A program made the position numbers and the translations under genes. From NCBI GenBank assembly GCA_022782305.1, contig JALFPC010000128.1:1-45285 (forward strand): 45,285 bases of DNA. Reading direction: 5' to 3'. Positions 1 through 9,029 of this stretch are shown here, one piece after another (within the stretch, counting starts at the first letter, position 1; each line of letters opens with the position of its first letter). The DNA is from Prevotella sp. Lineage in GTDB: Bacteria; Bacteroidota; Bacteroidia; Bacteroidales; Bacteroidaceae. The notes under the pieces were generated by a model. It had not been told where the DNA came from. It did no database searches and was given only the letters and a program-made list of their open reading frames with translations.

Positions 1-240
1 ATGCATGCACGACCATATAGCGAGCAGTTTAATAATAATGTGGCCAAGTCATTCGAACTGTATATGCATTTCTTTCCCGGACTTATCTTCTGCCTTAATG
101 GTCACGACCACTGCTTTCAGGCCGACGAGATATACAATGACGGCGTGATGTATTATGGAGTTGACTGCCTCGACCACCGCAACTATTATCTCATCACCAT
201 AACACCCGACAACTATGAAATCGAGAAGATACATTACTGA
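1..240 (+). CDS. Calcineurin-like metallophosphoesterase, C-terminal end (left-truncated)
   Basis: The frame is open from the first base and stops at TGA 238-240, so the gene begins outside the window; the ATG at position 1 is probably internal. The visible 79 residues contain NGHDHCFQADEI followed by GVMYYGVDC and a short beta-rich tail. A Gly-His-x-His element near the C-terminus is a metal-ligand motif of calcineurin-like phosphoesterases, and this tail resembles secreted phosphoesterases of Bacteroidales. The N-terminal metal ligands cannot be checked. The next gene follows immediately on the same strand, so the two are probably co-transcribed. The substrate cannot be inferred. Confidence 0.6.
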   Translation: MHARPYSEQFNNNVAKSFELYMHFFPGLIFCLNGHDHCFQADEIYNDGVMYYGVDCLDHRNYYLITITPDNYEIEKIHY

Positions 241-250
241 TATTGCCAAT

Positions 251-1012
251 ATGATGATGAGTAGAGCAATGCTTGCCGTGACTCTGGTAGTTATTATATT
301 ATCTGACGCCAAGGCAGAGACTCGAATGGATATAGATACTGTCAGTGCAGATACTGCTGTGGTATCAACAACCATCACCACAGAGGCTATCATCGACAGT
401 CTTTACAATAGAGATGTAGACTTATACGAAATGCCAAGGCAAGAAACAGGATATGACAGACGTGTTCACAGGATACGCAAACATTGGGATTCGCTCATAC
501 CTACGCAGACCATTGCTCAGTATGCCGGCAATATGGGTGTCTTCTCGTTGGGAGTGGGATGGGAATATGGAAAGCACGGGCAGTGGGAAACCAACTTACT
601 GCTTGGCTATCTGCCCAAGTTCCGCTCTGATCGTGCCAAGATAACCATTACCTTGAAGGAGAACTTCATTCCATGGGGGCTATATGTCAAGGGCGGTTGG
701 TTGGCCGAACCCCTTTCATGTGGACTTTATCTCAATACTATCCTTGATGGTGATTTCTGGGATAGACAGCCAGAGCGTTATCCTGATAACTATTACCCAT
801 ATCTCTCTACCAAAGTACGAATAAACGTGTTTCTTGGGCAGCGCATGACCAAGATTATTCCGCACAACAAGCGAAAGACCATCAAGAGCATAACCTTCTT
901 TTATGAGGTGAGCACCTGCGATGTATACTTGCGCACCATGATTCAAGACCGCAAGGTGACGCTATGGGATATCATCGGTCTGTCTATTGGTATCAAGACG
1001 CAACTGTTTTAA
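251..1012 (+). CDS. Secreted, probable outer-membrane beta-barrel protein of unknown function
   Basis: I do not recognise a named family. The product starts with a hydrophobic signal peptide (MMMSRAMLAV, then a hydrophobic core) with likely cleavage after AKA. The rest has alternating hydrophobic/aromatic strands (FSLGVGWEYG, WETNLLLGYLPKF, GLYVKGGWL, ITFFYEVST) and ends in a terminal phenylalanine (IKTQLF), as outer-membrane beta-barrels often do. Three consecutive ATGs at 251-259 are possible starts. A longer form from 215 would overlap the upstream gene by 26 bases and give a 34-residue signal; I chose 251 because it gives a compact signal peptide. It is convergent with the gene ending at 1051, with no clear terminator between them. 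Confidence 0.65.
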   Translation: MMMSRAMLAVTLVVIILSDAKAETRMDIDTVSADTAVVSTTITTEAIIDSLYNRDVDLYEMPRQETGYDRRVHRIRKHWDSLIPTQTIAQYAGNMGVFSLGVGWEYGKHGQWETNLLLGYLPKFRSDRAKITITLKENFIPWGLYVKGGWLAEPLSCGLYLNTILDGDFWDRQPERYPDNYYPYLSTKVRINVFLGQRMTKIIPHNKRKTIKSITFFYEVSTCDVYLRTMIQDRKVTLWDIIGLSIGIKTQLF

Positions 1013-1050
1013 CGCTGAAAAACTTTTGAAGGTGCTGAAAAGGTGATGAA

Positions 1051-2016
1051 TCAATACCACGACCATTTGGTTTGAGCGCACGAGTCTATCTCTATGCCCT
1101 CCACATTGGTGATGCGCTTATGGTTGAAAGTGCTGTCGCCCTGTATGATTGCCATCCACTGACCCGATGTGGAGAAACGGCGGCATGCCTGCTCATCATC
1201 CCTGCCTGTGCAGATATAATGCAGACCATTGATATTCAAAGTGTCGCCTCGGTGCATGCCCCTGAGCGTAACCCTTACCCAACCGTCAAACCATCTTGCA
1301 AAATAATATCTGACGCTGCCATCCATATCATCGAAATAGGTGTAGGGGAGTATATTGCTTATTCTTAATACCTTATGCCAAGGTTGGCGCAATGTGAATA
1401 TATTAGGTGACGGCAAAAGGGCAGGTGCGCAGTGGTTGAATGCCATATCTTGTAGGCTTATGCAGTGCCTATCTGTTGTCACGTCTATGATACCATCAAA
1501 CAAAGACCATGTACAAGGATTCTGGAGCACACCATAAACCCATTCATTACCGTTGGTAGCATTGCCCTTGATGGTGCGGCATTTCCATGTGGAGTCAGAA
1601 TGAAAAATGATGGTGTTGCCCAGATTGTCGATGCCATGCCCAGAGCATGAGATTATGGCAGGCGTAGGCTTGGCAGTAGTGCTGCCATTGCATGGCGGAC
1701 ATGTCCATACGGCAATGATATTTCTGCCGCGACGCATAAATCGTGTGATATCATACCTCACTATTTGTTCGGCTCTTGATGGTTCCATCACGTTGACAGT
1801 AGCATTATAGCCATTCACATATACAGCCATGCGACCATTGCAGGCTATATCGACAATCATCTGCTGGGGCTTAGACTCGGCTATAATCTCCTTCCAAAAC
1901 ACAGTCTGGCTGTCTGTAGGCATGTCTGGATGAGATATCCATGACATGCTCCACTGCTGGCCGTGGCATGCCAATGCAACAATGAGAAGGATGATTATAG
2001 CGGCACTTCTGCTCAT
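1051..2016 (-). CDS. Secreted protein resembling the N-terminal beta-sandwich region of GH78 alpha-L-rhamnosidases, without a catalytic domain
   Basis: A 321-residue protein with an N-terminal signal sequence (MSRSAAIIILLIVALACHG). The start WSMSWISHPDM followed by VFWKEI resembles the opening of bacterial alpha-L-rhamnosidases, as do the AVYVNGY and RYDITRFMRRGRNIIAVW segments, which fit a carbohydrate-binding jelly-roll. The C-terminal part (GWVRVTLRGMHRGDTLNING, then GQWMAIIQGD and VEGIEID) resembles the next GH78 beta domain. The catalytic (alpha/alpha)6 barrel that normally follows is absent: the gene stops after about 320 residues. Its start overlaps the GH95 stop by four bases (ATGA), so it is translationally coupled in the GH35-GH95 operon. 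A glycan-binding role is inference. The cysteine in LAC could be a weak lipobox. Confidence 0.6.
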   Translation of the reverse strand: MSRSAAIIILLIVALACHGQQWSMSWISHPDMPTDSQTVFWKEIIAESKPQQMIVDIACNGRMAVYVNGYNATVNVMEPSRAEQIVRYDITRFMRRGRNIIAVWTCPPCNGSTTAKPTPAIISCSGHGIDNLGNTIIFHSDSTWKCRTIKGNATNGNEWVYGVLQNPCTWSLFDGIIDVTTDRHCISLQDMAFNHCAPALLPSPNIFTLRQPWHKVLRISNILPYTYFDDMDGSVRYYFARWFDGWVRVTLRGMHRGDTLNINGLHYICTGRDDEQACRRFSTSGQWMAIIQGDSTFNHKRITNVEGIEIDSCAQTKWSWY

Positions 2017-4409
2017 AACAGTTTCTTGGTCTGACCCTGCTTGATTTTTATTCTCATGTCATTGCCGTTTACCCTGACATTGGCGGTGCTTGTTTTCTTG
2101 GATGTAATGCTCAAACTGGTCACCACTCCGTTCTTCCATGCCATGTCTATCTCATATCCGCCACGGGCACAGATGCCGCTCACTGCTCCCTCGCTCCAGT
2201 TGTCGGGTAGGGCTGGCAGGAGAACGATAGTATCATTGTGGCTCTGCACAAGCATCTCGCAAACGCCTGCCGTGCCACCGAAATTGCCATCTATCTGGAA
2301 TGGTGGATGGGCGTCGAAGAGGTTAGGATATGTGCCGCCAGAGCGACGCTTGTCCTTGCCGTTATAATTGTCTGGCGACACGTATGTGAGCAATTTGCGG
2401 AATATATGGTATGCCTCTTTGGCTTTGCCGAGGCGTGCCCATAGGTTTATGCGCCATCCCGTGCTCCAGCCCGTTGTGTTGTCGCCCTTTATTTCGAGAC
2501 TCTTGGCGCATGCTGCCATGAGGCTGTCTTGTGAGATGTGATGACCAGGATAGAGTCCGATGAGGTGGGACTGGTGGCGGTGCTGCCAATCGGCATCATC
2601 CCAGTCGTGATACCACTCCTGCAGGTTGCCCCTCTTACCTATAGAGTAGGGATGCAGGTGTGCCAGCGCATACGACAACTGCGACTGTAGGTCTGGGTCG
2701 GCATTTAGTATCTTGGCTGCCTTTAGAGTGTTGGTAAAGAGTTCGCGAATGATGGCCAGGTCTGCGGTGGCGCCATAGAGGGTGGCACCCTTATATCCCT
2801 TGTCATTCACATATACGTTTTCTGGAGATGTGCTTGGCGCAGTGATCAGTTCACCCTCTTTCTTGGGATTCTCAATAAGCCAATCAAGGCAGAACTCGGC
2901 AGCCCCTTTCATCAGAGGGTATGCTTTCTGACTGAGATAATCGCTATCCTGACCGAAGAGATAATGCTCCCATAAGGTGTTTACAAGCCAGGCGCCGCCC
3001 ATGTTCCAATTGGCCCACTTGGGACTAAATTCCTTTTCTCCCACAGGGTTTGCCATGGCCCAGATATCGCTGTTGTGTGCGGCGCACCATCCGCGATGTA
3101 TGCCATAATAATGACTCGCTACCATGCGGCCATTGGCAGCCATACTGCTGATAAACGATTCCAAAGGCATGACCATCTCGCTCAGGTTGCTGACTTCTGC
3201 CGGCCAGTAGTTTTCCTCCAGATTGATATTTATCGTATAGTTGCCGCGCCATGGCGAATAGAGGTGTGGCGACCATAGTCCCTGCAGGTTGGCAGGCACA
3301 CCCTCGGTGCGTGAGCATGAAATGAGCATATACCTGCCATACTGAGTATAGAGGGTTTCGAGATATGTGTTATTGTCGTTGTTGTCGGTATAGCTCTTGA
3401 GTTGTTCATCGGTGGCCTTTGATAAGTTGGCGTCTTGCTTGCCCAACTGCAGTTTCATGCGGTCGTAGAAGCGCTTATAGTCAGCCACATGTCTCTCCCG
3501 TATCTCATCATACGAGATATTGGCGGTATGCCAAGCATCATCAGTAGCTGTTTCAAGATAGTTGGCCCCTTCGTTCACAGGATGCTTGTCAGCACCGTTG
3601 AAACTCGTTGCGTTCACCCAGTATATGATCACTTCCGAGGCATTGGTTACGGTGATGGAAGAGTCGGCATGTGCCGTAGTGGCTGCATTGTCTGTCACCA
3701 CCCTCATGTATGTGCTGAAATGAATGCTGTTGGTTGGGTCGCCCATGGCATGGCCAGTCATGGCGATCTGTTGCTTGCTGCTTTTTGTCTTGTGCGGCAC
3801 CTTAGAGCCCATGGTAATTCTGATGTTGACGCCTTTGGGACTAAGACTTCTTATCCTGCATGCTATGAGGCGGTCGGGATGAGAGGCGATATATTCGCGT
3901 GTGATGCCGATACCATTTCGGCTGTATCTGTCGCTACATATAGCGCTGTCTATATCCAATTGCCGCGAGTATGCCGTCACCTCCCCTTTGTTGAGGTCAT
4001 CGATGGTTACGTCTGCCAATGGCTGGTAGTAGGCCGAGTTATGTCCCTGAATATTGCGCTGCAGCTTGTCAGCCTGGGCATAGTCTTCCTTAAAGAGAGC
4101 CTTGCGTATGTCTGGCAACCATTTATAGGCATCTTCGTTTTCATTTGGGTCAACGGGTTGTCCAGTCCAAAACGTTATATCATTGAGTGATAATATATTG
4201 GTGTCGGCACCGCCGTAAATTAAGGCACCCAATTTACCGTTGCCAATGGGTAGTGACTCTTCAAAATAATCAGCCTGATGGTTGTACTTGAGCACCATGG
4301 GCAACTGTTGTGCCACCATACGCTCATTGGCGGCCACTGCCTGTTGGGTGCTGAGACCCAACGAGGCAGTGCTTATTATTACACAAAGAATATCCGTTTT
4401 GGTTATCAT
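2013..4409 (-). CDS. Glycoside hydrolase family 95 alpha-L-fucosidase (alpha-1,2-fucosidase type)
   Basis: A 798-residue secreted enzyme with a signal peptide ending near QAVA|A. The early region (ESLPIGNGKLGALIYGG, LNDITFWTG) is the typical GH95 N-terminal domain. The block NLQGLW, SPWRGNYTININ, ENYWPAE lies in the (alpha/alpha)6 barrel. Residues matching the catalytic set known from Bifidobacterium AfcA are present: Asn394 and Asn396 (NIN), Glu530 in TSPEN as general acid, and Asp707 in FQIDGNFGG. Length is normal for the family. GH95 enzymes hydrolyse terminal alpha-1,2-linked L-fucose by inversion; some members prefer L-galactose. It is the middle gene of an operon with a GH35 beta-galactosidase, suggesting sequential removal of fucose and galactose from host or plant glycans. 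The glycan is not determinable here. Confidence 0.9.
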   Translation of the reverse strand: MITKTDILCVIISTASLGLSTQQAVAANERMVAQQLPMVLKYNHQADYFEESLPIGNGKLGALIYGGADTNILSLNDITFWTGQPVDPNENEDAYKWLPDIRKALFKEDYAQADKLQRNIQGHNSAYYQPLADVTIDDLNKGEVTAYSRQLDIDSAICSDRYSRNGIGITREYIASHPDRLIACRIRSLSPKGVNIRITMGSKVPHKTKSSKQQIAMTGHAMGDPTNSIHFSTYMRVVTDNAATTAHADSSITVTNASEVIIYWVNATSFNGADKHPVNEGANYLETATDDAWHTANISYDEIRERHVADYKRFYDRMKLQLGKQDANLSKATDEQLKSYTDNNDNNTYLETLYTQYGRYMLISCSRTEGVPANLQGLWSPHLYSPWRGNYTININLEENYWPAEVSNLSEMVMPLESFISSMAANGRMVASHYYGIHRGWCAAHNSDIWAMANPVGEKEFSPKWANWNMGGAWLVNTLWEHYLFGQDSDYLSQKAYPLMKGAAEFCLDWLIENPKKEGELITAPSTSPENVYVNDKGYKGATLYGATADLAIIRELFTNTLKAAKILNADPDLQSQLSYALAHLHPYSIGKRGNLQEWYHDWDDADWQHRHQSHLIGLYPGHHISQDSLMAACAKSLEIKGDNTTGWSTGWRINLWARLGKAKEAYHIFRKLLTYVSPDNYNGKDKRRSGGTYPNLFDAHPPFQIDGNFGGTAGVCEMLVQSHNDTIVLLPALPDNWSEGAVSGICARGGYEIDMAWKNGVVTSLSITSKKTSTANVRVNGNDMRIKIKQGQTKKLL

Positions 4410-4413
4410 AGTC

Positions 4414-4460
4414 TTATTTCATTTGTTTTATTTTAGTTGTTTTATTTCATTTGTTTTATT
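4414..4460. repeat. 19-bp direct repeat between GH35 and GH95 genes
   Basis: TTATTTCATTTGTTTTATT occurs at 4414-4432 and again exactly at 4442-4460, offset by 28 bases, inside the 69-base gap between the GH35 stop and the GH95 start. Read on the coding (minus) strand it is an A-rich leader just upstream of the GH95 start. It may be a slippage product or an A-rich translation-enhancing leader; no function is shown. Confidence 0.8.
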
Positions 4461-4478
4461 CCGTTTGCTTTGCCTACG

Positions 4479-6818
4479 TTAGAACACATAGATACTGTAT
4501 CCCTTGACGGTGGCCTTGGTGTCCTGCTCGGCGCATGGCAGACATTCGATGCCACTCACGGTCATCTCGCTGCCCATGTCGAAGATTACCACCTGGTTGC
4601 CCTTATGGTTGCCCTTGGCTCTCCAGAATGTGCTCTCCTGCAGGTCTATGATCTTGTCGGCAGTATGATTGCCGCCTTCGGCATCCTCGCTGCTCACATA
4701 AACTGTCTTCCAGTTGTCGCGGTTGATACGCTTGCCGCTACCATCGTTGGCATATATTTCGGAGATTGCTGCTACTGCCTTGTTGTGGGTACTCTGGCAT
4801 GCCACGGCTAAATAGCGTCCCTTTGTCTTTTTGCCGAATGATATCTTCTGCCATCCTGTTATCAGGGCGAACTCACCCGAAGCAATGGCTGTGCGGTTGT
4901 CTATGCTCACCTTGTCATTGGTGGTCTGCACGCTCTTGTCTCTATTGGGCAACTGCTTGTCTAACTGAGGTGTGGCCAGACCAGACACCACGGGTGAACC
5001 TGTAGGACCGATAATGTCGAGCACGACCACTTCATTCTTGCCTTTCTTCAACCAGCATCCAGGCAAAAAGAGAGTCTGCTGCGGACCAATATGCCAAAAG
5101 CGTCCGATGGCATGGCCATTTACGTATACCTGACCCTTGCCAAAGGCTTCCATATTTAAATAGGTGTCGCCAACCTTCTTGAGCATAAACTCACCATGAT
5201 AATAACCAGCATTACCCAATCGTGCGGCATTGCCACCATGAGCATGACTCACGATGGCCTGACGGGCGCGGTCGTAGTCATCTGGAATGGTGCTCTGGGT
5301 CATTTTGGTAAGTTGGATGGTCTCCTTATAGTTGTCATTCTCATTGGTTATGGTCACATCGCCAGTGATACCCTTGAAATCCTTGATGGCTCTGCCGAAG
5401 TTTATGCGTCCCATAGCCTCAATGAGTATGGTGATATGGCATTTGCCTTGTGTGGCTGGCAGTGAGATAGATGTCTCGTTGTTGATGCGGTTTATGGAAC
5501 CCACATGCTTGCCGTTTATGAAAACACGTGCATAGTCGTGGCAACCATTGATGGTAAGGATGCTGTTTGCTTTTACCTGAGGAATGTCGGCCTCGTAAAT
5601 CATGCATCCCCAACCGAGATCCAGTTCCTCGAAAGTTTTTATCTTGCCTGTTTCTGTCTTGGCAATACCGCATGTGATGGGGGCAAAGGTGTTGAGGGTT
5701 ACCTCGGGAATGGTAATGCTCGGCATTACGGGTTTGGGCACAGATGGTAGTTTATTATTGCTATATTTGGCCATCATCTTGCGCAGTTCATAGTATTTTT
5801 CTGTAGCCAGTCCCTGCTCGTTGATGGGGGCGTCATAGTCATAGCTTGTTACGTCGGGGTAGAAGCCCGGACTATTTGCTCCCGCCCAGTGGCCGAAGGA
5901 TGTGCCGCCATGGGTCATATACAAAGAGAAAGAAATACCCTTAGACAACATCTCGTCTATTCCGTCTACCATTGCCTTGGCAGGGCGTGTCTCATGGCGG
6001 GCACCCCATTTGTCAAACCATCCGCTCCAGTATTCAGAGCACATGCGGGGTGACTCGGGACGCAGTTCGCCCAGGCGCTTGAACTGGCTGTCTATGTTGG
6101 CACCGGTACCGAAATTCATTGTCCATACCAGGTCGTCGAGACCATTCTTGGTGAAATTGCTCGACCAGTCGCACTGAAAGAGCGCCACCTTATCGAAACC
6201 GCTCTTCCTTACGATGTCTCTGATGGCAGCCACGTATGGTTTGTTTTCACCGTACGAACCATATTCGTTTTCCACTTGAACCATGATGATGGGACCGCCA
6301 TTGTCTATGGTAAGCGAAGATAACTGCTTGCCCACCTCACGCTCAAAAATCTCTACGCGCTCCATGAAATAGGGGTCTTGCTCGCGCAACTGGATATCTT
6401 TTTTCTTTAGCAGCCACCATGGCAGTCCGCCCATTTCCCATTCGGCACATACGTATGGGCCAGGTCTAACAATGATATACATGCCGTTTTTCTGAGCCAG
6501 ACGGCAGAATGCAGCCACGTCATTCTGGCCAGTGAAGTCAAATTCTCCCTCCTTCTGCTCATGTATGTTCCAGAAGACATAAAGGCAGATGGTGTTCATG
6601 CCGAGTGCCTTGCACATCTTGATACGATGCTCCCAATATGGTCTTGGAATGCGTGGGTAATGGAGTTCGGCCGCTTTGACCACAAAGGGTTTGCCATTGA
6701 GCAGAAAGGTCTTGTTGCCGCTTTCGAATGTGCCTGCCTTGCCATTGTTGCTGGCAGCATTTACTGCTGTCATGCCTGCAAAGACAATCATTGTCAGTAG
6801 TAATAATAGTCTCTTCAT
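4479..6818 (-). CDS. Glycoside hydrolase family 35 beta-galactosidase with C-terminal F5/8-type (CBM32-like) domain
   Basis: A 779-residue secreted enzyme (signal peptide MKRLLLLLTMIVFAGMTAVNA). The TIM barrel shows GH35 signatures: PRPYWEHRIKMCKALGMNT, YVFWNIHEQ, RPGPYVCAEWEMGGLPWWLL. The acid/base is Glu185 in VENEYGSYG and the nucleophile Glu262 in MCSEYWSGW. A middle beta domain follows (YVNGHAIGRFWHIGPQQTLF), then a C-terminal discoidin-like segment around NHTADKIIDLQESTFW that probably binds glycan. It hydrolyses terminal non-reducing beta-galactose with retention. It is first in the operon with GH95 and the GH78-like protein. No SusC/SusD genes are adjacent, so this is not a classical polysaccharide utilisation locus within the window. 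I did not find a consensus promoter in the short gap before it. Confidence 0.92.
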   Translation of the reverse strand: MKRLLLLLTMIVFAGMTAVNAASNNGKAGTFESGNKTFLLNGKPFVVKAAELHYPRIPRPYWEHRIKMCKALGMNTICLYVFWNIHEQKEGEFDFTGQNDVAAFCRLAQKNGMYIIVRPGPYVCAEWEMGGLPWWLLKKKDIQLREQDPYFMERVEIFEREVGKQLSSLTIDNGGPIIMVQVENEYGSYGENKPYVAAIRDIVRKSGFDKVALFQCDWSSNFTKNGLDDLVWTMNFGTGANIDSQFKRLGELRPESPRMCSEYWSGWFDKWGARHETRPAKAMVDGIDEMLSKGISFSLYMTHGGTSFGHWAGANSPGFYPDVTSYDYDAPINEQGLATEKYYELRKMMAKYSNNKLPSVPKPVMPSITIPEVTLNTFAPITCGIAKTETGKIKTFEELDLGWGCMIYEADIPQVKANSILTINGCHDYARVFINGKHVGSINRINNETSISLPATQGKCHITILIEAMGRINFGRAIKDFKGITGDVTITNENDNYKETIQLTKMTQSTIPDDYDRARQAIVSHAHGGNAARLGNAGYYHGEFMLKKVGDTYLNMEAFGKGQVYVNGHAIGRFWHIGPQQTLFLPGCWLKKGKNEVVVLDIIGPTGSPVVSGLATPQLDKQLPNRDKSVQTTNDKVSIDNRTAIASGEFALITGWQKISFGKKTKGRYLAVACQSTHNKAVAAISEIYANDGSGKRINRDNWKTVYVSSEDAEGGNHTADKIIDLQESTFWRAKGNHKGNQVVIFDMGSEMTVSGIECLPCAEQDTKATVKGYSIYVF

Positions 6819-6860
6819 GTCGTGTTAGATTTTTATTGAATTTGTTGAATAATAAGTTTT

Positions 6861-6915
6861 CAAAAAAGCAAAGGCACCATCAAGTCATCACGCTGTGTGC
6901 CTCATGGTGCCCTTT
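6861..6915 (-). terminator. Rho-independent terminator of gyrB
   Basis: The arms GGCACCAT (6873-6880) and ATGGTGCC (6904-6911) pair, extended by AAA/TTT with one bulged base. On the minus strand the stem is followed by TTTGCTTTTTTG. It lies 33 bases past the gyrB stop and separates gyrB from the GH35 operon. The loop of 23 bases is long but can itself pair in part. Confidence 0.65.
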
Positions 6916-6947
6916 TAAAGATAATCTTTTCTTATTTTTGGTTGTTG

Positions 6948-8921
6948 TTATGCATCAATATTTGCGTATGTGGCATTCTTCTCGATGAACTCGCGGCGTG
7001 GCTCCACGTCGTCGCCCATAAGCATGGAGAAGATCTCGTCGGCCTCTGCAGCATTCTCGATATTCACCTGCTTGAGCAGTCGTGTCTCAGGGTTCATGGT
7101 TGTCTCCCAGAGTTGCTCCTTGTTCATCTCACCCAGACCTTTATATCTCTGTGTATGTATGCTCTTGCCGTCGTCCACTCCACCAGCATATTTGTCTATG
7201 AATGCCTGTCTCTGCTGCTCGGTATAGCAATATTCCTTTATCTTGTTCTTGTAGGTGCAGAGGTAGAGTGGAGGAGTGGCTATATATAGGTGTCCCTCCT
7301 GAATCACCTTTGGCATGAATCGGTAGAAGAGTGTCATGATAAGGGTGTCGATATGAGAACCATCGACATCGGCGTCGGTCATGATGATAATTTTGTCGTA
7401 GCGCAGTTTGTCGATGTTGGCTTCTTTGTCGTCTTCACCGTCTACCCCAAATCTTACACCGATGCTCTGGATGATATTCATCACAGACTCGCTCTCAAAC
7501 ACTTTGTGCCACATCACCTTCTCCACATTCAGAATCTTACCTCTCAGAGGAAGCACTGCCTGGGTATACCTGTCGCGACCCTGCTTGGCCGAGCCACCTG
7601 CGGAGTCTCCCTCCACCAAGAATATCTCGCATGCCTTGGGGTCTTTATTCGAGCAGTCGGCCAATTTGCCTGGCAGACCGCCACCAGTCATCGGATTCTT
7701 GCGCTGCACGCTCTCCCTTGCCTTACGGGCTGCTATTCGTGCTGTGGCTGCCAATATCACCTTGTCGCAGATCTGCTTGGCCTCTTTAGGATGCTCCTCG
7801 AGATAGTTGGCCAAAGCCTCGCCCACAGCCTGCTGCACGGCACCTGTCACCTCACTATTGCCCAGTTTGGTCTTGGTCTGACCCTCAAACTGAGGTTCTG
7901 CCACCTTGATAGAGATGACGGCTGTGAGACCCTCGCGGAAGTCCTCGCCTGCCACTTCAATCTTGGCCTTCTCTATCTGCTTGGCAATGGTTGGGTCGGC
8001 ATCGGCATATTTCTTCAGTGTACGGGTCAGTGCCATACGGAATCCCACCAGATGGGTTCCTCCCTCTATGGTATTGATATTGTTTACATACGAATGAATG
8101 TTTTCGCTGTAATCGGTGTTGTACATCACTGCCACCTCGATAGGTATACCCTGCTTTTCGGTCTTTAGGTATATAACATCGTCAAAGAGATGGGTGCGAT
8201 GGCGGTCTACATATCTAACAAACTCCTTGAGTCCTTCCTTGGCATGGAACACCTCCTGACGGGTTTTGCCCTCCTCATCAGGTCTCAGGTCTGTAAGGGT
8301 AATGGTGATGCCAGCATTGAGATATGCCAACTCGCGCATGCGCTTGGCTATGATGTCATATTTGTATTCTGTTGTGGTAAACACTGTGGGGTCTGGCCAA
8401 AACTGCTGGCGTGTGCCCCTGAGTTCTGTTTCGCCCACCACCTTGACAGAATAGAGTGGCTTGCCCTTTTCATATTCCTGCTGATATATCTTACCATCAC
8501 GGAACACCTGCGATAGCATGCGAGTAGAGAGGGCGTTGACACAACTCACACCCACACCATGCAGACCACCGCTGACCTTATAAGAACCCTTGTCGAATTT
8601 TCCTCCAGCATGCAGCACTGTCATCACCACCTCAAGGGCTGACTTGTGCAGTTTCTTATGCTCGTCTACAGGGATACCACGACCATTGTCCTGCACTGTT
8701 ATCGAGTTGTCTTCATTTATGGTTACCTCTATATGTGTGCAGAAGCCTGCCATGGCCTCGTCTATGGAGTTATCAACGGTTTCGTTCACAAGATGGTGCA
8801 ATCCCTTTTCGCTTATGTCTCCTATATACATAGCGGGGCGCTTGCGCACTGCCTCCAATCCTTCGAGCACCTGAATGTTACTCGCGGAATAGTTGTTTTC
8901 TTTGCTTATTTCCTCTGACAT
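6948..8921 (-). CDS. gyrB: DNA gyrase subunit B
   Basis: A 657-residue type IIA topoisomerase ATPase subunit that introduces negative supercoils together with GyrA. The GHKL ATPase domain has RKRPAMYIG (26-34), the NETVDNSIDEA segment with the catalytic glutamate (about 47), DNGRGIPV and GGLHGVGVS. The TOPRIM domain has Glu437 in EGDSAGG, PLRGKILNVEK and the DADVD acidic cluster at 516-520. The C-terminus has the usual GyrB tail (QRYKGLGEMNKEQLW). The length fits GyrB rather than the larger proteobacterial form; ParE is the main alternative but the overall similarity favours GyrB. gyrA is not in the window. Transcription probably starts at the -7 box at 8945-8952. Confidence 0.95.
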   Translation of the reverse strand: MSEEISKENNYSASNIQVLEGLEAVRKRPAMYIGDISEKGLHHLVNETVDNSIDEAMAGFCTHIEVTINEDNSITVQDNGRGIPVDEHKKLHKSALEVVMTVLHAGGKFDKGSYKVSGGLHGVGVSCVNALSTRMLSQVFRDGKIYQQEYEKGKPLYSVKVVGETELRGTRQQFWPDPTVFTTTEYKYDIIAKRMRELAYLNAGITITLTDLRPDEEGKTRQEVFHAKEGLKEFVRYVDRHRTHLFDDVIYLKTEKQGIPIEVAVMYNTDYSENIHSYVNNINTIEGGTHLVGFRMALTRTLKKYADADPTIAKQIEKAKIEVAGEDFREGLTAVISIKVAEPQFEGQTKTKLGNSEVTGAVQQAVGEALANYLEEHPKEAKQICDKVILAATARIAARKARESVQRKNPMTGGGLPGKLADCSNKDPKACEIFLVEGDSAGGSAKQGRDRYTQAVLPLRGKILNVEKVMWHKVFESESVMNIIQSIGVRFGVDGEDDKEANIDKLRYDKIIIMTDADVDGSHIDTLIMTLFYRFMPKVIQEGHLYIATPPLYLCTYKNKIKEYCYTEQQRQAFIDKYAGGVDDGKSIHTQRYKGLGEMNKEQLWETTMNPETRLLKQVNIENAAEADEIFSMLMGDDVEPRREFIEKNATYANIDA

Positions 8922-8944
8922 GGTTATTTTTGTCTTATTGGATG

Positions 8945-8952
8945 CAAAGTTA
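8945..8952 (-). promoter_or_regulatory. gyrB -7 promoter element
   Basis: On the minus strand this reads TAACTTTG, matching the Bacteroidota -7 consensus TAnnTTTG, 24 bases before the gyrB start. The expected -33 position about 20 bases further up reads TTTA rather than TTTG, so the upstream element is weak. Confidence 0.55.
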
Positions 8953-8993
8953 CAAAAAATCTTCGACTATAAAGAATAAAATTCTTTTTTTTC

Positions 8994-9024
8994 TTGCATA
9001 ATACAATGCTTATAGTTAATTTTG
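8994..9024 (+). promoter_or_regulatory. Orphan plus-strand promoter, divergent from gyrB
   Basis: TTG at 8994-8996, then exactly 20 bases, then TAATTTTG at 9017-9024: a good match to TTTG-N20-TAnnTTTG. No protein gene follows on this strand for about 850 bases, but a terminator does at 9126-9160. The predicted transcript start is near 9030. Confidence 0.55.
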
Positions 9025-9029
9025 CATCC

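Noticed and set aside
3435..4190. A 251-codon plus-strand frame inside the GH95 gene
   Set aside because: Antisense shadow; the GH95 frame has all catalytic motifs.
7290..8168. A 292-codon plus-strand frame inside gyrB
   Set aside because: Antisense to strongly conserved GyrB coding sequence; the product has no recognisable features and no promoter precedes it.
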